A stretch of DNA of 64,000 nt from Lachnospiraceae bacterium (GTDB lineage Bacteria > Bacillota > Clostridia > Lachnospirales > Lachnospiraceae). The DNA lies in the NCBI GenBank assembly GCA_003447295.1, contig DLZQ01000017.1:32208-96207 (forward strand), read 5' to 3'. Of this stretch, positions 9,985 through 18,263 are shown in pieces. Within the stretch, counting starts at the first letter, position 1, and each line of letters opens with the position of its first letter. The notes beneath the pieces were generated by a model. It searched no databases. It was not told the origin of the DNA and was given only the letters and a program-made list of their open reading frames with translations. Both the position numbers and the translations under genes were made by a program.

Positions 9985-10029
9985 GCAGGCGATTATTTGA
10001 AAAGCAAATATTCGCCTGCTATTCTTTTC
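9985..10029 (+). terminator. Rho-independent terminator of the sugar/chemotaxis operon
   Basis: GCAGGCGATTATTT pairs with AAATATTCGCCTGC (one mismatch) across a 7-nt loop and is followed by a T-rich tract (TATTCTTTTCTT). It lies 28 bp after the chemoreceptor stop. Confidence 0.85.
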
Positions 10030-10050
10030 TTGACAGAAGTGGTAAAATAA

Positions 10051-10464
10051 AAGCTTGCCATCAAAGGTATAGGAGTGATCACGGTAGCCGGATTTCTGGC
10101 AGAAGTGGGTGATGTGAGGCGTTTCGAATCACCCAGACAGATACAAAAGCTGGCAGGACTCTCATTACGGGAGAGCAGCTCTGGAAAGCACAAAGGACAG
10201 ACGACCATAAGCAAAAGAGGTCGAAGTAAGCTACGGGCAGTACTGTTCAATGCAGCGATTCCGCTGATAGCGAAGAACCCAGAGTTTAAGTCATTGCATG
10301 AGTATTACACGACAAGAGCGAACAACCCGCTCAAGAAGAAACAATCCGTGATTGCCATCAGCTGTAAGCTGATAAGAGTCTTTTATGCCATCCTGGCAAA
10401 TGGAGTGACCTACGATCCGCAGAAGATGCTTTCAGATATTCATAGGCAACCACAGGCAGCATAA
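10051..10464 (+). pseudogene. IS110-family transposase, C-terminal fragment
   Basis: The fragment carries the Transposase_20 (helix-hairpin-helix plus Ser-containing) C-terminal half of an IS110/IS1111 recombinase: IKGIGVITVAGFLAEVGDVRRF, IQKLAGLSL, SGKHKGQTTISKRGRSKLRAVLF and a Lys-rich KKKQSVIAISCKLIRVFYAIL end. The frame is closed by a stop at 10048, just upstream of the conserved glycine-rich hairpin. The N-terminal DEDD RuvC-like catalytic domain, normally about 200 residues, is missing. No frame upstream supplies it; the sequence there is the terminator of the chemoreceptor gene. The copy is therefore a dead remnant. About 400 bp of non-coding sequence follows it. Confidence 0.85.
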
Positions 10465-10881
10465 GAAGAACAACTGTGAGATTCAGGAGACGTCCGCCGA
10501 AAGGTGCTGAAAGGAACAGAAGAATTTCATAAACATAGAGAGCCAAGTCAGATTTATTTCCATCAGAGCAGAGACTCAGCGAGGGAGCATCATGACGACC
10601 CTTTATGGATAAGCAGAACGAAGGAATTAAGGACCCTGAAGTAAAGGAGATCCCGTATGACATGGGAGGTTAGGCTGCCGTAAGGAGTTGGGGGAAGAAA
10701 GGCCGATCATAGCAGAATAAGACGACGTCTTGTTTTGTGTACCCTAAACATCCGTATATCCATGATTCATGGTCAAGGGGAATGACATAGACTTAGAAAA
10801 TATCTCTATGAAGAAATGAAAATGTGAGAAAAAGCGAGTTAACAAGAGAAAAACAAAGATTATTATGGGAGGTAACAGAGG
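10465..10881 (+). other. Non-coding flank of the IS110 remnant
   Basis: There is no supportable gene in this 417-bp stretch. It is purine-rich on the top strand and contains a 13-bp palindrome at 10719-10731 (AAGACG-A-CGTCTT) followed by GTTTTG, which may be a small terminator or an element end. IS1111-type members of the IS110 family carry their guide (bridge) RNA in a long non-coding part downstream of the recombinase, so some of this may be the 3' end of the dead element. A good ribosome site (GGGAGG) near 10867 serves the small frame at 10882. Confidence 0.4.
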
Positions 10882-11112
10882 ATGACTGCGTATGAAAATG
10901 ATGTATTGATAATCCCGAAGAAATATAAAAAGATGTCTGTTTCCGAATTAAAAAAGGAAGAACAGAAATTAACTTTTATTTTTAAAGCAGATTTTAAATC
11001 AAAAGGCACTGGATTCGTCCGGTGCCTTGTTTTTTTGGAACCTTTTGTCACTTCCCGGAAGAAAACTGTCACTTTACTTCTGACCTGCATTGCCCGTATA
11101 ATGAGACACTGA
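10882..11112 (+). CDS. Small protein of unknown function, possibly a truncated gene
   Basis: A 76-codon frame behind a good GGGAGGTAAC ribosome site. The first ~32 residues (Lys/Glu-rich, KKYKKMSVSELKKEEQKL) look like real coding sequence. From about codon 38 onward the frame runs through the terminator hairpin at 11003-11028 and loses protein character, so the gene is probably the 5' remnant of something larger whose 3' part was replaced. No family was recognised. Confidence 0.3.
   Translation: MTAYENDVLIIPKKYKKMSVSELKKEEQKLTFIFKADFKSKGTGFVRCLVFLEPFVTSRKKTVTLLLTCIARIMRH
10998..11052 (+). repeat. Copy A of a ~55-bp repeat (terminator plus ECF -35 element)
   Basis: It matches 13551-13608 with only scattered differences, including a perfect terminator stem and the GGAACCTTTT box. 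Copy A has lost the -10 part found in copy B. The two copies bracket the beta-helix gene at 11139-13532. Confidence 0.75.
11003..11036 (+). terminator. Rho-independent terminator in repeat copy A
   Basis: AAGGCACTGGA and TCCGGTGCCTT (one wobble) close a TTCG tetraloop and are followed by GTTTTTTT. Confidence 0.88.
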
Positions 11113-11138
11113 GATATTTTAACAGAGGAGGATAAATT

Positions 11139-13532
11139 ATGACAGATAAAAGTGCGATGATGGAAAAACTGGATGTGCACCATCTGCTGCTAGACGGCAG
11201 TGCCGCCCTGGGAACGGCATGGTGCTTCCGTTCATTACAGGAGCTGTTTGCCTCCGGGGCACTGCAGGACGGAACGCCGGAAGCCCCGATGACGGTATAT
11301 CTGGCGCCGGATGTTTACTGGCTGCATGATCCGGAGGATGGGGAAACCTTCCGGGGGACAGAGGGAGAGTTCCTGCCCTATCAGCAGAAAATAAAATGCA
11401 GCTATCTGTCGTTGATCGGTCTGTCGGAGCACCCGGAGGATGTGGTGATCGCGGCGAACAAGGGGCAGTCCCACGGCTGTATCGGCAATTATACCATGCT
11501 GCACTTTGAGGGGGACGGATTGTACCTGGAGAATCTGACCATCGGGAACTATTGCAACGTGGATCTGGAGTATCCGTTAGATCCGTCGAAAAACAGACCG
11601 AAGCGCTGCAAGGCAGTCACACAGGCACAGCTGGGTGATGTGGTGGGAGACCGGTTCCATGCGAAAAACTGTCGCTTCGTCAGCAGACTGAATCTCTATC
11701 CCATCTGCGGTGCAAAACGGAGCCTGTACGAGAACTGCCATTTTGAATCCACCGATGATGCTCTGAACGGCAATGCGGTATATCTGCATTGTGATTTTGA
11801 TTTCTATGGGGGATGCCCAATCTTTGCAACGGATGCTACGGGAAGTGCGTTTCTGGACTGTCTGTTCCGGATCTGCGGACACAGGGACAGAAGCGGCGCA
11901 GACCAGTATTTTATGAAAGGGCAGGGGTGTGTGTACGTGATCGGCTGTCGGTTCGAGGATCTGCGTAAGGAAAGTATGGGAACCTCCCGGGCATTGCAGG
12001 TGCAGTGGACGCGCTATCCCCAGCCGGAGACCATGTGCTATGCATATGGAAACGATACGCCTATAGGACCTGCGGAACATACCGTGGATCTCACCGGAAA
12101 AAAGGGGCTGCGGGCTTTTCTGGTAGAGGCGAAAAGTGGGGCGCAATACAACGTCCGGAATCTGTTACGGGGAACGGACGACTGGGATCCGCTAGGACAG
12201 CGGGAGTACCTGCCGGAAGCAGAGACAGAGCATCTGCCGGTACAGCTGGTGTTGAGCCGGGGGAGCGTAGAATTAACCGAAGAACATCGAAGCCAGACCC
12301 TGTCCGCCCAGGTAAAATATTTCAGCGGCGAGACGCAGGAGCACCCGGAACTGGCTTGTGAAATCACGGAAGATGGGAGCAGGATCCGTCTGCAGAGGCA
12401 GGGGCAGGAACTGACGTTGTATGGAGAAAATAACGGTGCCCGTACCGGGAAGAACCGACTGCTCGTACATACAGAGACCGGATTGGCGGCTATGGCAGAG
12501 ATTATAGTCCCTCCGACGACCCGCCCGGCACCGAAATGGCAGCAGGATCCCTGTGTTACATGGCAGAAGGGGATGTTTATCCTGCACTATGAACTGGAGC
12601 TGGAAGGAGCACAGGATGCTTCCCTGATCTGCTGGGAACTGGAGCAGGACGGTGAGCGCAGAACCGTATCCGTCAGCCGCCCCGGAGTGGGGAATCGTGT
12701 GTATCATCCGGGAAATGAAGCAATTGGAGCGGCGGTCTACGTGCGGATCACTCCACGGACGAACTGCAGTGCCTGTGGGGAGACGGTAGAACTGTGTGTT
12801 TGCGAGAGGCTGGAACCGGAAGGAATCGAGGATGCCGGACGGGTGCAGACCGATTTTACGGATTTCCCTACGGAACTTCAGCCCAGGATCCATCCGCAGT
12901 GGTGGACGAGGGATTTCTATACGCCCAGAGAGGCGCTTGCGGAGTGGAGAAAATGGGAGCAGAAGTTGCCGGAGACTCCCTGGAGCTATCGTACTGCTGG
13001 AAACGGCTGCGTGGGCGCCGGACTGATGCCCACCATACAGGGTGTGAAGCTATTCTATACCTTTGCAGAGGAAGCGCGCGAAATGCGGGCGGAGGTGTAT
13101 CTGGATCCTGCGAAGACATCCGGACAGGGCTTCGGCAGCGCCGGGCAATACATGGATGTGTGTGTCGGATTTGATGCACAGACGATGACAGGACCGGCAC
13201 TTCGGATCCTGCGATCCCAGGAAGCCTCCAATGCGGTGGCGGTATTCCCGGTGTACTATGAGGAGGGGCTTGCATCCCCCATCGGGGAACGCTGTTACAC
13301 GGCGGGATTTGTGACGGGTTGCCATATCGAAGTGCAGATTCGTGATGGACGGCTGCGGGCGCATCTGTGGACGGAAAAGGAGCTTCCGCCGTCTGTGGAA
13401 TATCCGTCAGAGATCACCGTGGACACGAAGGCAGCTGCTGCGGGCGGCAGTGTCGGAGTTCTGCATACCGGAACCTGTGGGACGGGCGGATGGCAGAATA
13501 CCGTGATGCTGCATGGACTGCGGGCAGAATAG
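11139..13532 (+). CDS. Right-handed beta-helix protein, pectinesterase-like, cytoplasmic
   Basis: A 797-residue protein without a signal peptide. Residues about 10-290 look like a CE8/pectin-lyase-type beta-helix: an opening strand layout like pectinesterases (MTVYLAPDVYWL), ENLTIGNYCNVD, HAKNCRFVSRLNLYPI, YENCHFESTDDALNGNAVYLHCDFDFYG and GSAFLDCLF. The catalytic residues of CE8 enzymes could not be assigned with certainty. Residues about 370-570 look like beta-sandwich material and the last ~200 residues may be a further carbohydrate-binding-type domain. GAGGAGG precedes the ATG. The gene is clearly GC-richer than the genes at 1-10 kb and stands between two copies of a ~55-bp repeat, which suggests acquisition as a unit. 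A cytoplasmic role in breaking down imported pectin fragments is inference. Confidence 0.55.
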   Translation: MTDKSAMMEKLDVHHLLLDGSAALGTAWCFRSLQELFASGALQDGTPEAPMTVYLAPDVYWLHDPEDGETFRGTEGEFLPYQQKIKCSYLSLIGLSEHPEDVVIAANKGQSHGCIGNYTMLHFEGDGLYLENLTIGNYCNVDLEYPLDPSKNRPKRCKAVTQAQLGDVVGDRFHAKNCRFVSRLNLYPICGAKRSLYENCHFESTDDALNGNAVYLHCDFDFYGGCPIFATDATGSAFLDCLFRICGHRDRSGADQYFMKGQGCVYVIGCRFEDLRKESMGTSRALQVQWTRYPQPETMCYAYGNDTPIGPAEHTVDLTGKKGLRAFLVEAKSGAQYNVRNLLRGTDDWDPLGQREYLPEAETEHLPVQLVLSRGSVELTEEHRSQTLSAQVKYFSGETQEHPELACEITEDGSRIRLQRQGQELTLYGENNGARTGKNRLLVHTETGLAAMAEIIVPPTTRPAPKWQQDPCVTWQKGMFILHYELELEGAQDASLICWELEQDGERRTVSVSRPGVGNRVYHPGNEAIGAAVYVRITPRTNCSACGETVELCVCERLEPEGIEDAGRVQTDFTDFPTELQPRIHPQWWTRDFYTPREALAEWRKWEQKLPETPWSYRTAGNGCVGAGLMPTIQGVKLFYTFAEEAREMRAEVYLDPAKTSGQGFGSAGQYMDVCVGFDAQTMTGPALRILRSQEASNAVAVFPVYYEEGLASPIGERCYTAGFVTGCHIEVQIRDGRLRAHLWTEKELPPSVEYPSEITVDTKAAAAGGSVGVLHTGTCGTGGWQNTVMLHGLRAE

Positions 13533-13550
13533 TTTTTTTACGAATTTGAC

Positions 13551-13608
13551 ATCAAAAGGCACTGGATCCGTCCGGTGCCTTACTTTTTGGGAACCTTTTC
13601 CGCTACTT
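13551..13608 (+). repeat. Copy B of the ~55-bp repeat
   Basis: Second copy of the terminator plus GGAACC box seen at 10998-11052. Here it continues into an intact ECF promoter for the sigma factor gene. The repeat begins about 18 bp after the beta-helix stop. Confidence 0.75.
13556..13588 (+). terminator. Rho-independent terminator after the beta-helix gene
   Basis: AAGGCACTGGA and TCCGGTGCCTT close a 4-nt loop and are followed by ACTTTTT. Confidence 0.85.
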
Positions 13609-13616
13609 GCGACTCA
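13590..13616 (+). promoter_or_regulatory. Likely autoregulated ECF-sigma promoter
   Basis: GGAACC at 13590-13595 and CGACTC at 13610-13615, with 15 nt between GGAAC and CGAC, match the usual GGAAC/CGTC-type pattern of ECF promoters. It lies about 40 bp upstream of an ECF sigma gene, so autoregulation is likely. Confidence 0.65.
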
Positions 13617-13653
13617 TATATAGTGAAGCCGGCGATAAGAAGGAGGTGGTACC

Positions 13654-14118
13654 TTGGCAGTCATGACAAAAGAAGAGTTTGCACAGCATGTGAAGAACGA
13701 CACGCTTCCCATGTACCGACTGGCATATTCGATTCTGAAAAACAGTGCGGACGCGGAGGATGCGGTCAGTGAGGCTATCGTGCATGCTTATGAGAAATTA
13801 GAGACGTTGAAAAAAGCAGACAGTTTTCGCAACTGGATCCTGCAGATTACCGCCAACGAGGCAAAAAAGATCTACAGGCACAACAGGCGCACCAGTCCGG
13901 TGGAATGGGAGGAGAATCTATCTCCGGAATTCTACGACGAGCATCATGAGTTGTGGGATGCGGTGATGCAGCTGGATGGTGGATATCGGGATGTGATCGT
14001 CTTATTTTACTATGAGAGATGTACGATCCCAGAGATCAGCAGGATCCTGGAATGCAGGCAGGGCACGGTGAAATCCCGTCTGTATCGGGCGAAGGAACAG
14101 CTGCGGGCAATGTTGTAG
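13654..14118 (+). CDS. RNA polymerase ECF-type sigma factor
   Basis: A 154-residue sigma-70 family protein with region 2 (YRLAYSILKNSADAEDAVSEAIVHAYEKL and FRNWILQITANEAKKIYR) and region 4 (YRDVIVLFYYERCTIPEISRILECRQGTVKSRLYRAKEQLR). It directs polymerase to a small regulon in response to an envelope signal relayed by the anti-sigma protein encoded 20 bp downstream. The start is taken as TTG at 13654 because AAGGAGGTGG lies 5-6 nt upstream; the ATG at 13663 would be too far from it. Its own promoter carries an ECF-type GGAACC/CGACTC pair. Confidence 0.92.
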   Translation: MAVMTKEEFAQHVKNDTLPMYRLAYSILKNSADAEDAVSEAIVHAYEKLETLKKADSFRNWILQITANEAKKIYRHNRRTSPVEWEENLSPEFYDEHHELWDAVMQLDGGYRDVIVLFYYERCTIPEISRILECRQGTVKSRLYRAKEQLRAML

Positions 14119-14137
14119 CGGCGGAAAGGAGCAAGAG

Positions 14138-15757
14138 ATGCAAAGCGATTTTTTAGATAGAAAATTATATAAAATGGCAGAACGGGAACAGATGGCAGTG
14201 CCGGAAGATTTAAATGCACGGGTAGATGATATTTTGCTGAATCTGGAAGTAAAAGGCAGAGGCAGCAGGTATCATTACAGCTTCCGGCGGGCAGCGATCC
14301 TGGCGGCAGCCTGTCTGGTGCTGGCTTCGGCGACGGTGACGGCATCCGGACTGTACCAGGCGCGAATGGAAAGTATGAATCACGAGAAACTGGAGGAATA
14401 TTTTGCCCAGTTGCAGGAGGCAGATGTCTCTGCGGATTCCTACAGCAGACCGTTTACTGAGAGTGAGACTGCGAGAATGGAAGAACTCCGACAGGCATAT
14501 CTGGAGCAGGGGTATTTTCCGAAGAGGGAACTTACGCTGATCGACAGCCCCGAAAAATACAAAAAGGGTGTGGCTTTTTATGCGGAACGGAGTACCTTTT
14601 TCCTGCCGGAGAAGGAGCTGACAGATGAACAGCTGCTGGAGCTGATCGATTTTAGGGAGAAGAGAGATTACAGCCTGGCGCAGATCAGCGAAGAGATTGC
14701 GGCAGGGGCGTATGAATATGTGAAGCCGGAGAACAGCCAGACGGCAGCCGGGGGCGCCCAGACATCTGACAACGGCACAAATACGGTAACCGTGCTGGGA
14801 GCCGATACTGCGGCACAGGAATGGAACATCGCCTATACCGGAGATTTGAGTATCCGCTGTGTCACAACGGCAGAAAATGGTCTGTATGTCGGCGGCTATA
14901 CCAAGGAAGGTCAGGCGCGGGTGGAATTTGTTCCTTACGGCAGCGGAACGCCGGAGACGCTTTTTGAAGATTTTGCGGAAAACGGAGAAGTCTACAGCCT
15001 GTGCATGGCACCGGACGGCAGTATCTATGCCGGACTGCGGCTACTGGCGGCACCGGGAGCAGAACACGGCTGGCTGCCTGAAATCTATCATATCAGCCCG
15101 GAGGGAGCGCTGCTGAACAGCTTCACCGTCGGGGATAGAGAATGGAATATCGTTGACAGCATGGCAACGGATGCCCAGGGCAGATTATATGCAAGGATGC
15201 GGATGCAGGAAGATGGCAGCTACTTGCGGATCTATACAGCAGAAGGAGAGTTGATTGGAACCGTGGCGGATGATGACAACTATGCCGTAAAAGGAGCCGG
15301 AGTCTTAGGACAGGGCAAAGACGGAAAAGTCTATGTATCTGCACTGGCAATGAGAGATACGACAGCCGGGGAAGCATCTGTGACATTAGTGTCAATAGAC
15401 CCGGAGACCTTACAGTTGACACCGATGCAGGAAAATGCGGATGCCATCGCAGACATAGGGAACCTCTATCAGTGGAAACTGGTGGCAGCAGGCGTGGATG
15501 ATACGGCAGATTTTATCCTGTGGGGCAATAACGGCGTTGATACCTATAGTCTTGGCAAGACTGCCGTTACCAGAGTACAGGAGAACTGGGAGATGCCCTG
15601 CGGCACCGAAGGCACCTGTGCAGTCCTCGTACCGGACGGGCGGATCCTCTATATCGGCGCATCCGGTGGCTTCCAGGGAACTACCGCAGACGGCGTGGAG
15701 ATCAGCGGAAAAGATCCTGCGCAGATAGTGTTCTATTACGAATCATTTACGAAATAG
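14138..15757 (+). CDS. Membrane anti-sigma factor with beta-propeller-like ectodomain
   Basis: A 539-residue single-pass protein. The N-terminal ~47 residues are cytoplasmic and would hold the sigma factor. A membrane helix follows (AAILAAACLVLASATVTASGL, about 50-70). The rest is extracytoplasmic: a Glu-rich helical stretch, a linker (about 200-220), then repeated strand patterns (VTTAENGLYVGGYT, LCMAPDGSIYAGLRL, MATDAQGRLYARMR, GQGKDGKVYVSAL, LVPDGRILYIG) that look like an NHL/SMP-30-type propeller. The position directly behind an ECF sigma gene supports an anti-sigma role although no ZAS Cys/His motif is seen. The propeller is presumed to be the sensor; its ligand is unknown. Confidence 0.7.
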   Translation: MQSDFLDRKLYKMAEREQMAVPEDLNARVDDILLNLEVKGRGSRYHYSFRRAAILAAACLVLASATVTASGLYQARMESMNHEKLEEYFAQLQEADVSADSYSRPFTESETARMEELRQAYLEQGYFPKRELTLIDSPEKYKKGVAFYAERSTFFLPEKELTDEQLLELIDFREKRDYSLAQISEEIAAGAYEYVKPENSQTAAGGAQTSDNGTNTVTVLGADTAAQEWNIAYTGDLSIRCVTTAENGLYVGGYTKEGQARVEFVPYGSGTPETLFEDFAENGEVYSLCMAPDGSIYAGLRLLAAPGAEHGWLPEIYHISPEGALLNSFTVGDREWNIVDSMATDAQGRLYARMRMQEDGSYLRIYTAEGELIGTVADDDNYAVKGAGVLGQGKDGKVYVSALAMRDTTAGEASVTLVSIDPETLQLTPMQENADAIADIGNLYQWKLVAAGVDDTADFILWGNNGVDTYSLGKTAVTRVQENWEMPCGTEGTCAVLVPDGRILYIGASGGFQGTTADGVEISGKDPAQIVFYYESFTK

Positions 15758-15770
15758 AGTGACAATGAGC

Positions 15771-15803
15771 AGCGGCACCGGAGAAAACGGTGCCGCTAAT
15801 TTA
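15771..15803. terminator. Bidirectional terminator
   Basis: AGCGGCACCG and CGGTGCCGCT close a 7-nt loop. It serves the + strand anti-sigma gene and the convergent - strand ATPase gene that ends at 15801. Confidence 0.8.
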
Positions 15804-17054
15804 AAGTTCCAGACTATTATTTTTTAACAGAAAATCTTTTAGACCAATGATGAGAATTCCAAGTTCATTGTGCCAGGGAACAATGTTATCTTTTACGACA
15901 ATAATTTTTTTGAAAAAATCGTTGGTATAGATGAGAGAACGTTGTTCCTGTTCTGCTTTTTCCTGATCGGGCATGGAAAAAGCGGATTGAATGTAATAGC
16001 GCTGATTTCCACGATTACAGACAAAATCAATTTCGTATTTTTTGGCTCTTCGTTTTCCATCGGAATCTGATTCTACATGTTCAACAATACCAACATCTAC
16101 ATTAAAGCCACGAATCAGCAGCTCATTGTAAATAATATTTTCCATAATATGAGTCTCTTCCTGCTGGCGGAAATTCAGCCGGGCATTTCTGAGTCCGATA
16201 TCGGTAAAATAGTATTTATAGGGAGAAGAAATATATTTTTTCCCCTTTACGTCATATCTTTCTGCTCTGGAGATCAGAAAAGAATCCATGAGATAATCAA
16301 TGTAGGAACTGATGGTTTTATCGGAAATATTCCCCATTCCATTGCTGGTAAATGTATTCGCCAGCTTGTTGGGATTGGTAAGGGAACCAATGCTGGAAGC
16401 TAAAATATTTACCAGATTTTCCATGATCGTACTGCCACGAAGCTGATTACGTTCAATAATGTCGTCCAGATAGACCTTTTGCATGAGATCTATCAGATAT
16501 TTCGATTTCTGCTCCGGAGTTTTTCGGGTCAAAATAAGCGGAAGACCGCCATAAGTGACATATTGATACCATGCTTCTTCTGCAGAACTATCATAAGCAG
16601 ACACAAATTCGGAGAAACTTAGAGGGTATACCCGGACCTCATCACCCCGACCTCGGAATTCGGTGAGAATGTCGGAGGATAGGAATTTTGAATTGCTTCC
16701 GGTAACATAAATGTCCAGATTCTCCAGGCGGCTCAGACCGTTTAATACTTTTTCAAAACCGTCCACAAATTGCACTTCATCCAAAAAAATATAGTAAGTG
16801 TTGTTATCCTGAATCAGGCTTTTGATGTAGGTACTTAGTACCTTTCGATCCAGTAGTTCTTCATGTTCATCATCATCCAGTGCAATCCGGATAATATGAT
16901 CTTCTGGTATATTTTGTTCCAGCAAATAATGATAGAACAGATGAAACAGGAGATAAGACTTTCCGCAACGCCGTAATCCGGTGATTACCTTGATGGATTG
17001 GTTCCCCATCCGGTCGATTAGTTTATTTAAGTAAGTATCTCGTTTGATTTCCAT
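15801..17054 (-). CDS. ATP-binding protein, AAA_14 / DUF4143 family
   Basis: A 417-residue ATPase with N-terminal AAA domain (Walker A GLRRCGKS at about 26-33, Walker B YYIFLDEVQ at about 87-95, sensor-like VTGSNSKFL) and C-terminal DUF4143 domain containing the nuclease-like core motif (EIDFVCNRGNQRYYIQSA). This family is widespread and often carried in accessory regions, but its cellular role is not settled. The gene is monocistronic on the opposite strand to its neighbours and has its own sigma-A promoter. Confidence 0.9.
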   Translation of the reverse strand: MEIKRDTYLNKLIDRMGNQSIKVITGLRRCGKSYLLFHLFYHYLLEQNIPEDHIIRIALDDDEHEELLDRKVLSTYIKSLIQDNNTYYIFLDEVQFVDGFEKVLNGLSRLENLDIYVTGSNSKFLSSDILTEFRGRGDEVRVYPLSFSEFVSAYDSSAEEAWYQYVTYGGLPLILTRKTPEQKSKYLIDLMQKVYLDDIIERNQLRGSTIMENLVNILASSIGSLTNPNKLANTFTSNGMGNISDKTISSYIDYLMDSFLISRAERYDVKGKKYISSPYKYYFTDIGLRNARLNFRQQEETHIMENIIYNELLIRGFNVDVGIVEHVESDSDGKRRAKKYEIDFVCNRGNQRYYIQSAFSMPDQEKAEQEQRSLIYTNDFFKKIIVVKDNIVPWHNELGILIIGLKDFLLKNNSLEL

Positions 17055-17104
17055 AACGTCTCCTATTACGAAAAATGCCTACACAAACAATGATTTTCGT
17101 ATTT

Positions 17105-17133
17105 ATTTTAACTTATTTGCAAAAAGCAGTCAA
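17105..17133 (-). promoter_or_regulatory. Sigma-A promoter of the DUF4143 ATPase gene
   Basis: Reading the minus strand, TTGACT (17133-17128) and TAAAAT (17110-17105) stand 17 bp apart. Copies of TACGAAAA or its complement occur near 17067, 17095, 17151 and, partly, 17181 and may be operator half-sites. Confidence 0.8.
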
Positions 17134-17322
17134 TATGTATACTATTATATTACGAAAAAACCATACATATACATAAAACTTCGTAATAGAACTACAACTG
17201 TCATAAGTTTCCATCTGCTCAATTGTGCATTTACAGCGGTTATGTTATAAAAAGACCAGAAACAACAAAAAGTGGTCGTTTGGGTGAAAAAAGTGGATAC
17301 CGAGGTGAAATTTTGTTATGCT

Positions 17323-17335
17323 GTTTGTAACAAAC
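17323..17335. promoter_or_regulatory. 13-bp palindrome upstream of the membrane protein gene
   Basis: GTTTGT-A-ACAAAC is a perfect inverted repeat 50 bp upstream of the start at 17386; probably an operator, regulator unknown. Confidence 0.4.
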
Positions 17336-17385
17336 GGAGTATAAAAGTCGTCAATATAGATAGAAGGGAAACAAAGGAGGGGCTT

Positions 17386-18240
17386 ATGAAGAAGATTAAC
17401 GTAAAAGCAACCATTTTTCTCAGTGCAATCGTATTGGTGGTAGTGGTACTTCTGCTGAATCTCATCGAATTCCGCAAAACGGTGGATTTCACGGTGCCGG
17501 GGATACAGATGCCGAAGGAGAACGCTTTCGGGAAGCAGGAAGAGGTGCAGGTGAGCGTCAACGGAACCTATTATTACCGGGTACTGCCCTGGATCCACGG
17601 CAGCACTTTCCATGGACAGATATCTTTCGTTGGAGAGGGAGAGGAACCGCAAAATTATTTCTTCACCTACGGAGGAAGCAGAGGATTCGGGAAGGAGAGA
17701 AGCGGGGCTGGCTGGATCGGAACCCCGGATGCCCAGACTACCGTTGCGATTTATGAAGCGGTGCAGAACGTGGGAAAAGGGATGATCTCCGTAGAGGATC
17801 CCGCCAGCTATGTTTTATATCCGGCGACAACACCGGAAGAAGCCATAGCCATAGCGAATGTATTGTATCCGGGAATGTTGGAGAATGAAGCAAAGACGGC
17901 ATCCTGCGCGGCTTTTTTGCCGGAGGAATGTCCGCAGAAAATCGGTTGTAGCTTCTGCACGGAGGATTACGATTATGTGGAAGATGTCGATACCGTAGAG
18001 CAGCTGTGGCAGGAATTTATACAGCTTTCCGGAAAAGTGACGTCAGATCCGATCCCGCCGGAAGAGATGGTGGAAGGTGTGGGATATTTTCAGTTTGTCT
18101 ATGCAGACGGTGAGACAAGGACCTTTCGCTACGCTTCAGAAGAACAGGGATTATGGATTGATGAAGAGGAACGCTGCCTGGTGGATGGCAAGGCTTTCTA
18201 TGACTGGCAGGAGCGTCTGATGGAAGCGGTGCAGAAGTAA
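17386..18240 (+). CDS. Membrane-anchored protein of unknown function
   Basis: A 284-residue protein with a membrane anchor near residues 7-27 (ATIFLSAIVLVVVVLLLNL) and an extracytoplasmic remainder with no recognised family. It has four Cys residues (VVSCAAF-like CAAFLPEECPQKIGCSFC), possibly forming disulfides. ATG 17386 is chosen because AAAGGAGGGG precedes it; a frame extending to 17272 has no ribosome site. It is followed 23 bp later by a second small membrane protein, so the two are probably co-transcribed as part of the envelope-sensing island. Confidence 0.75.
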   Translation: MKKINVKATIFLSAIVLVVVVLLLNLIEFRKTVDFTVPGIQMPKENAFGKQEEVQVSVNGTYYYRVLPWIHGSTFHGQISFVGEGEEPQNYFFTYGGSRGFGKERSGAGWIGTPDAQTTVAIYEAVQNVGKGMISVEDPASYVLYPATTPEEAIAIANVLYPGMLENEAKTASCAAFLPEECPQKIGCSFCTEDYDYVEDVDTVEQLWQEFIQLSGKVTSDPIPPEEMVEGVGYFQFVYADGETRTFRYASEEQGLWIDEEERCLVDGKAFYDWQERLMEAVQK

Positions 18241-18263
18241 GTACGGGAAAGAGAGGGGAGGAA

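Noticed and set aside
10882-11112. Taking the whole 76-codon frame as a normal gene
   Set aside because: The second half is the terminator and repeat copy A; only the first ~32 codons look like protein.
17272-17385. Upstream extension of the membrane protein at 17386
   Set aside because: No ribosome site, and the extension covers a palindrome and leader; AAAGGAGGGG points to 17386.
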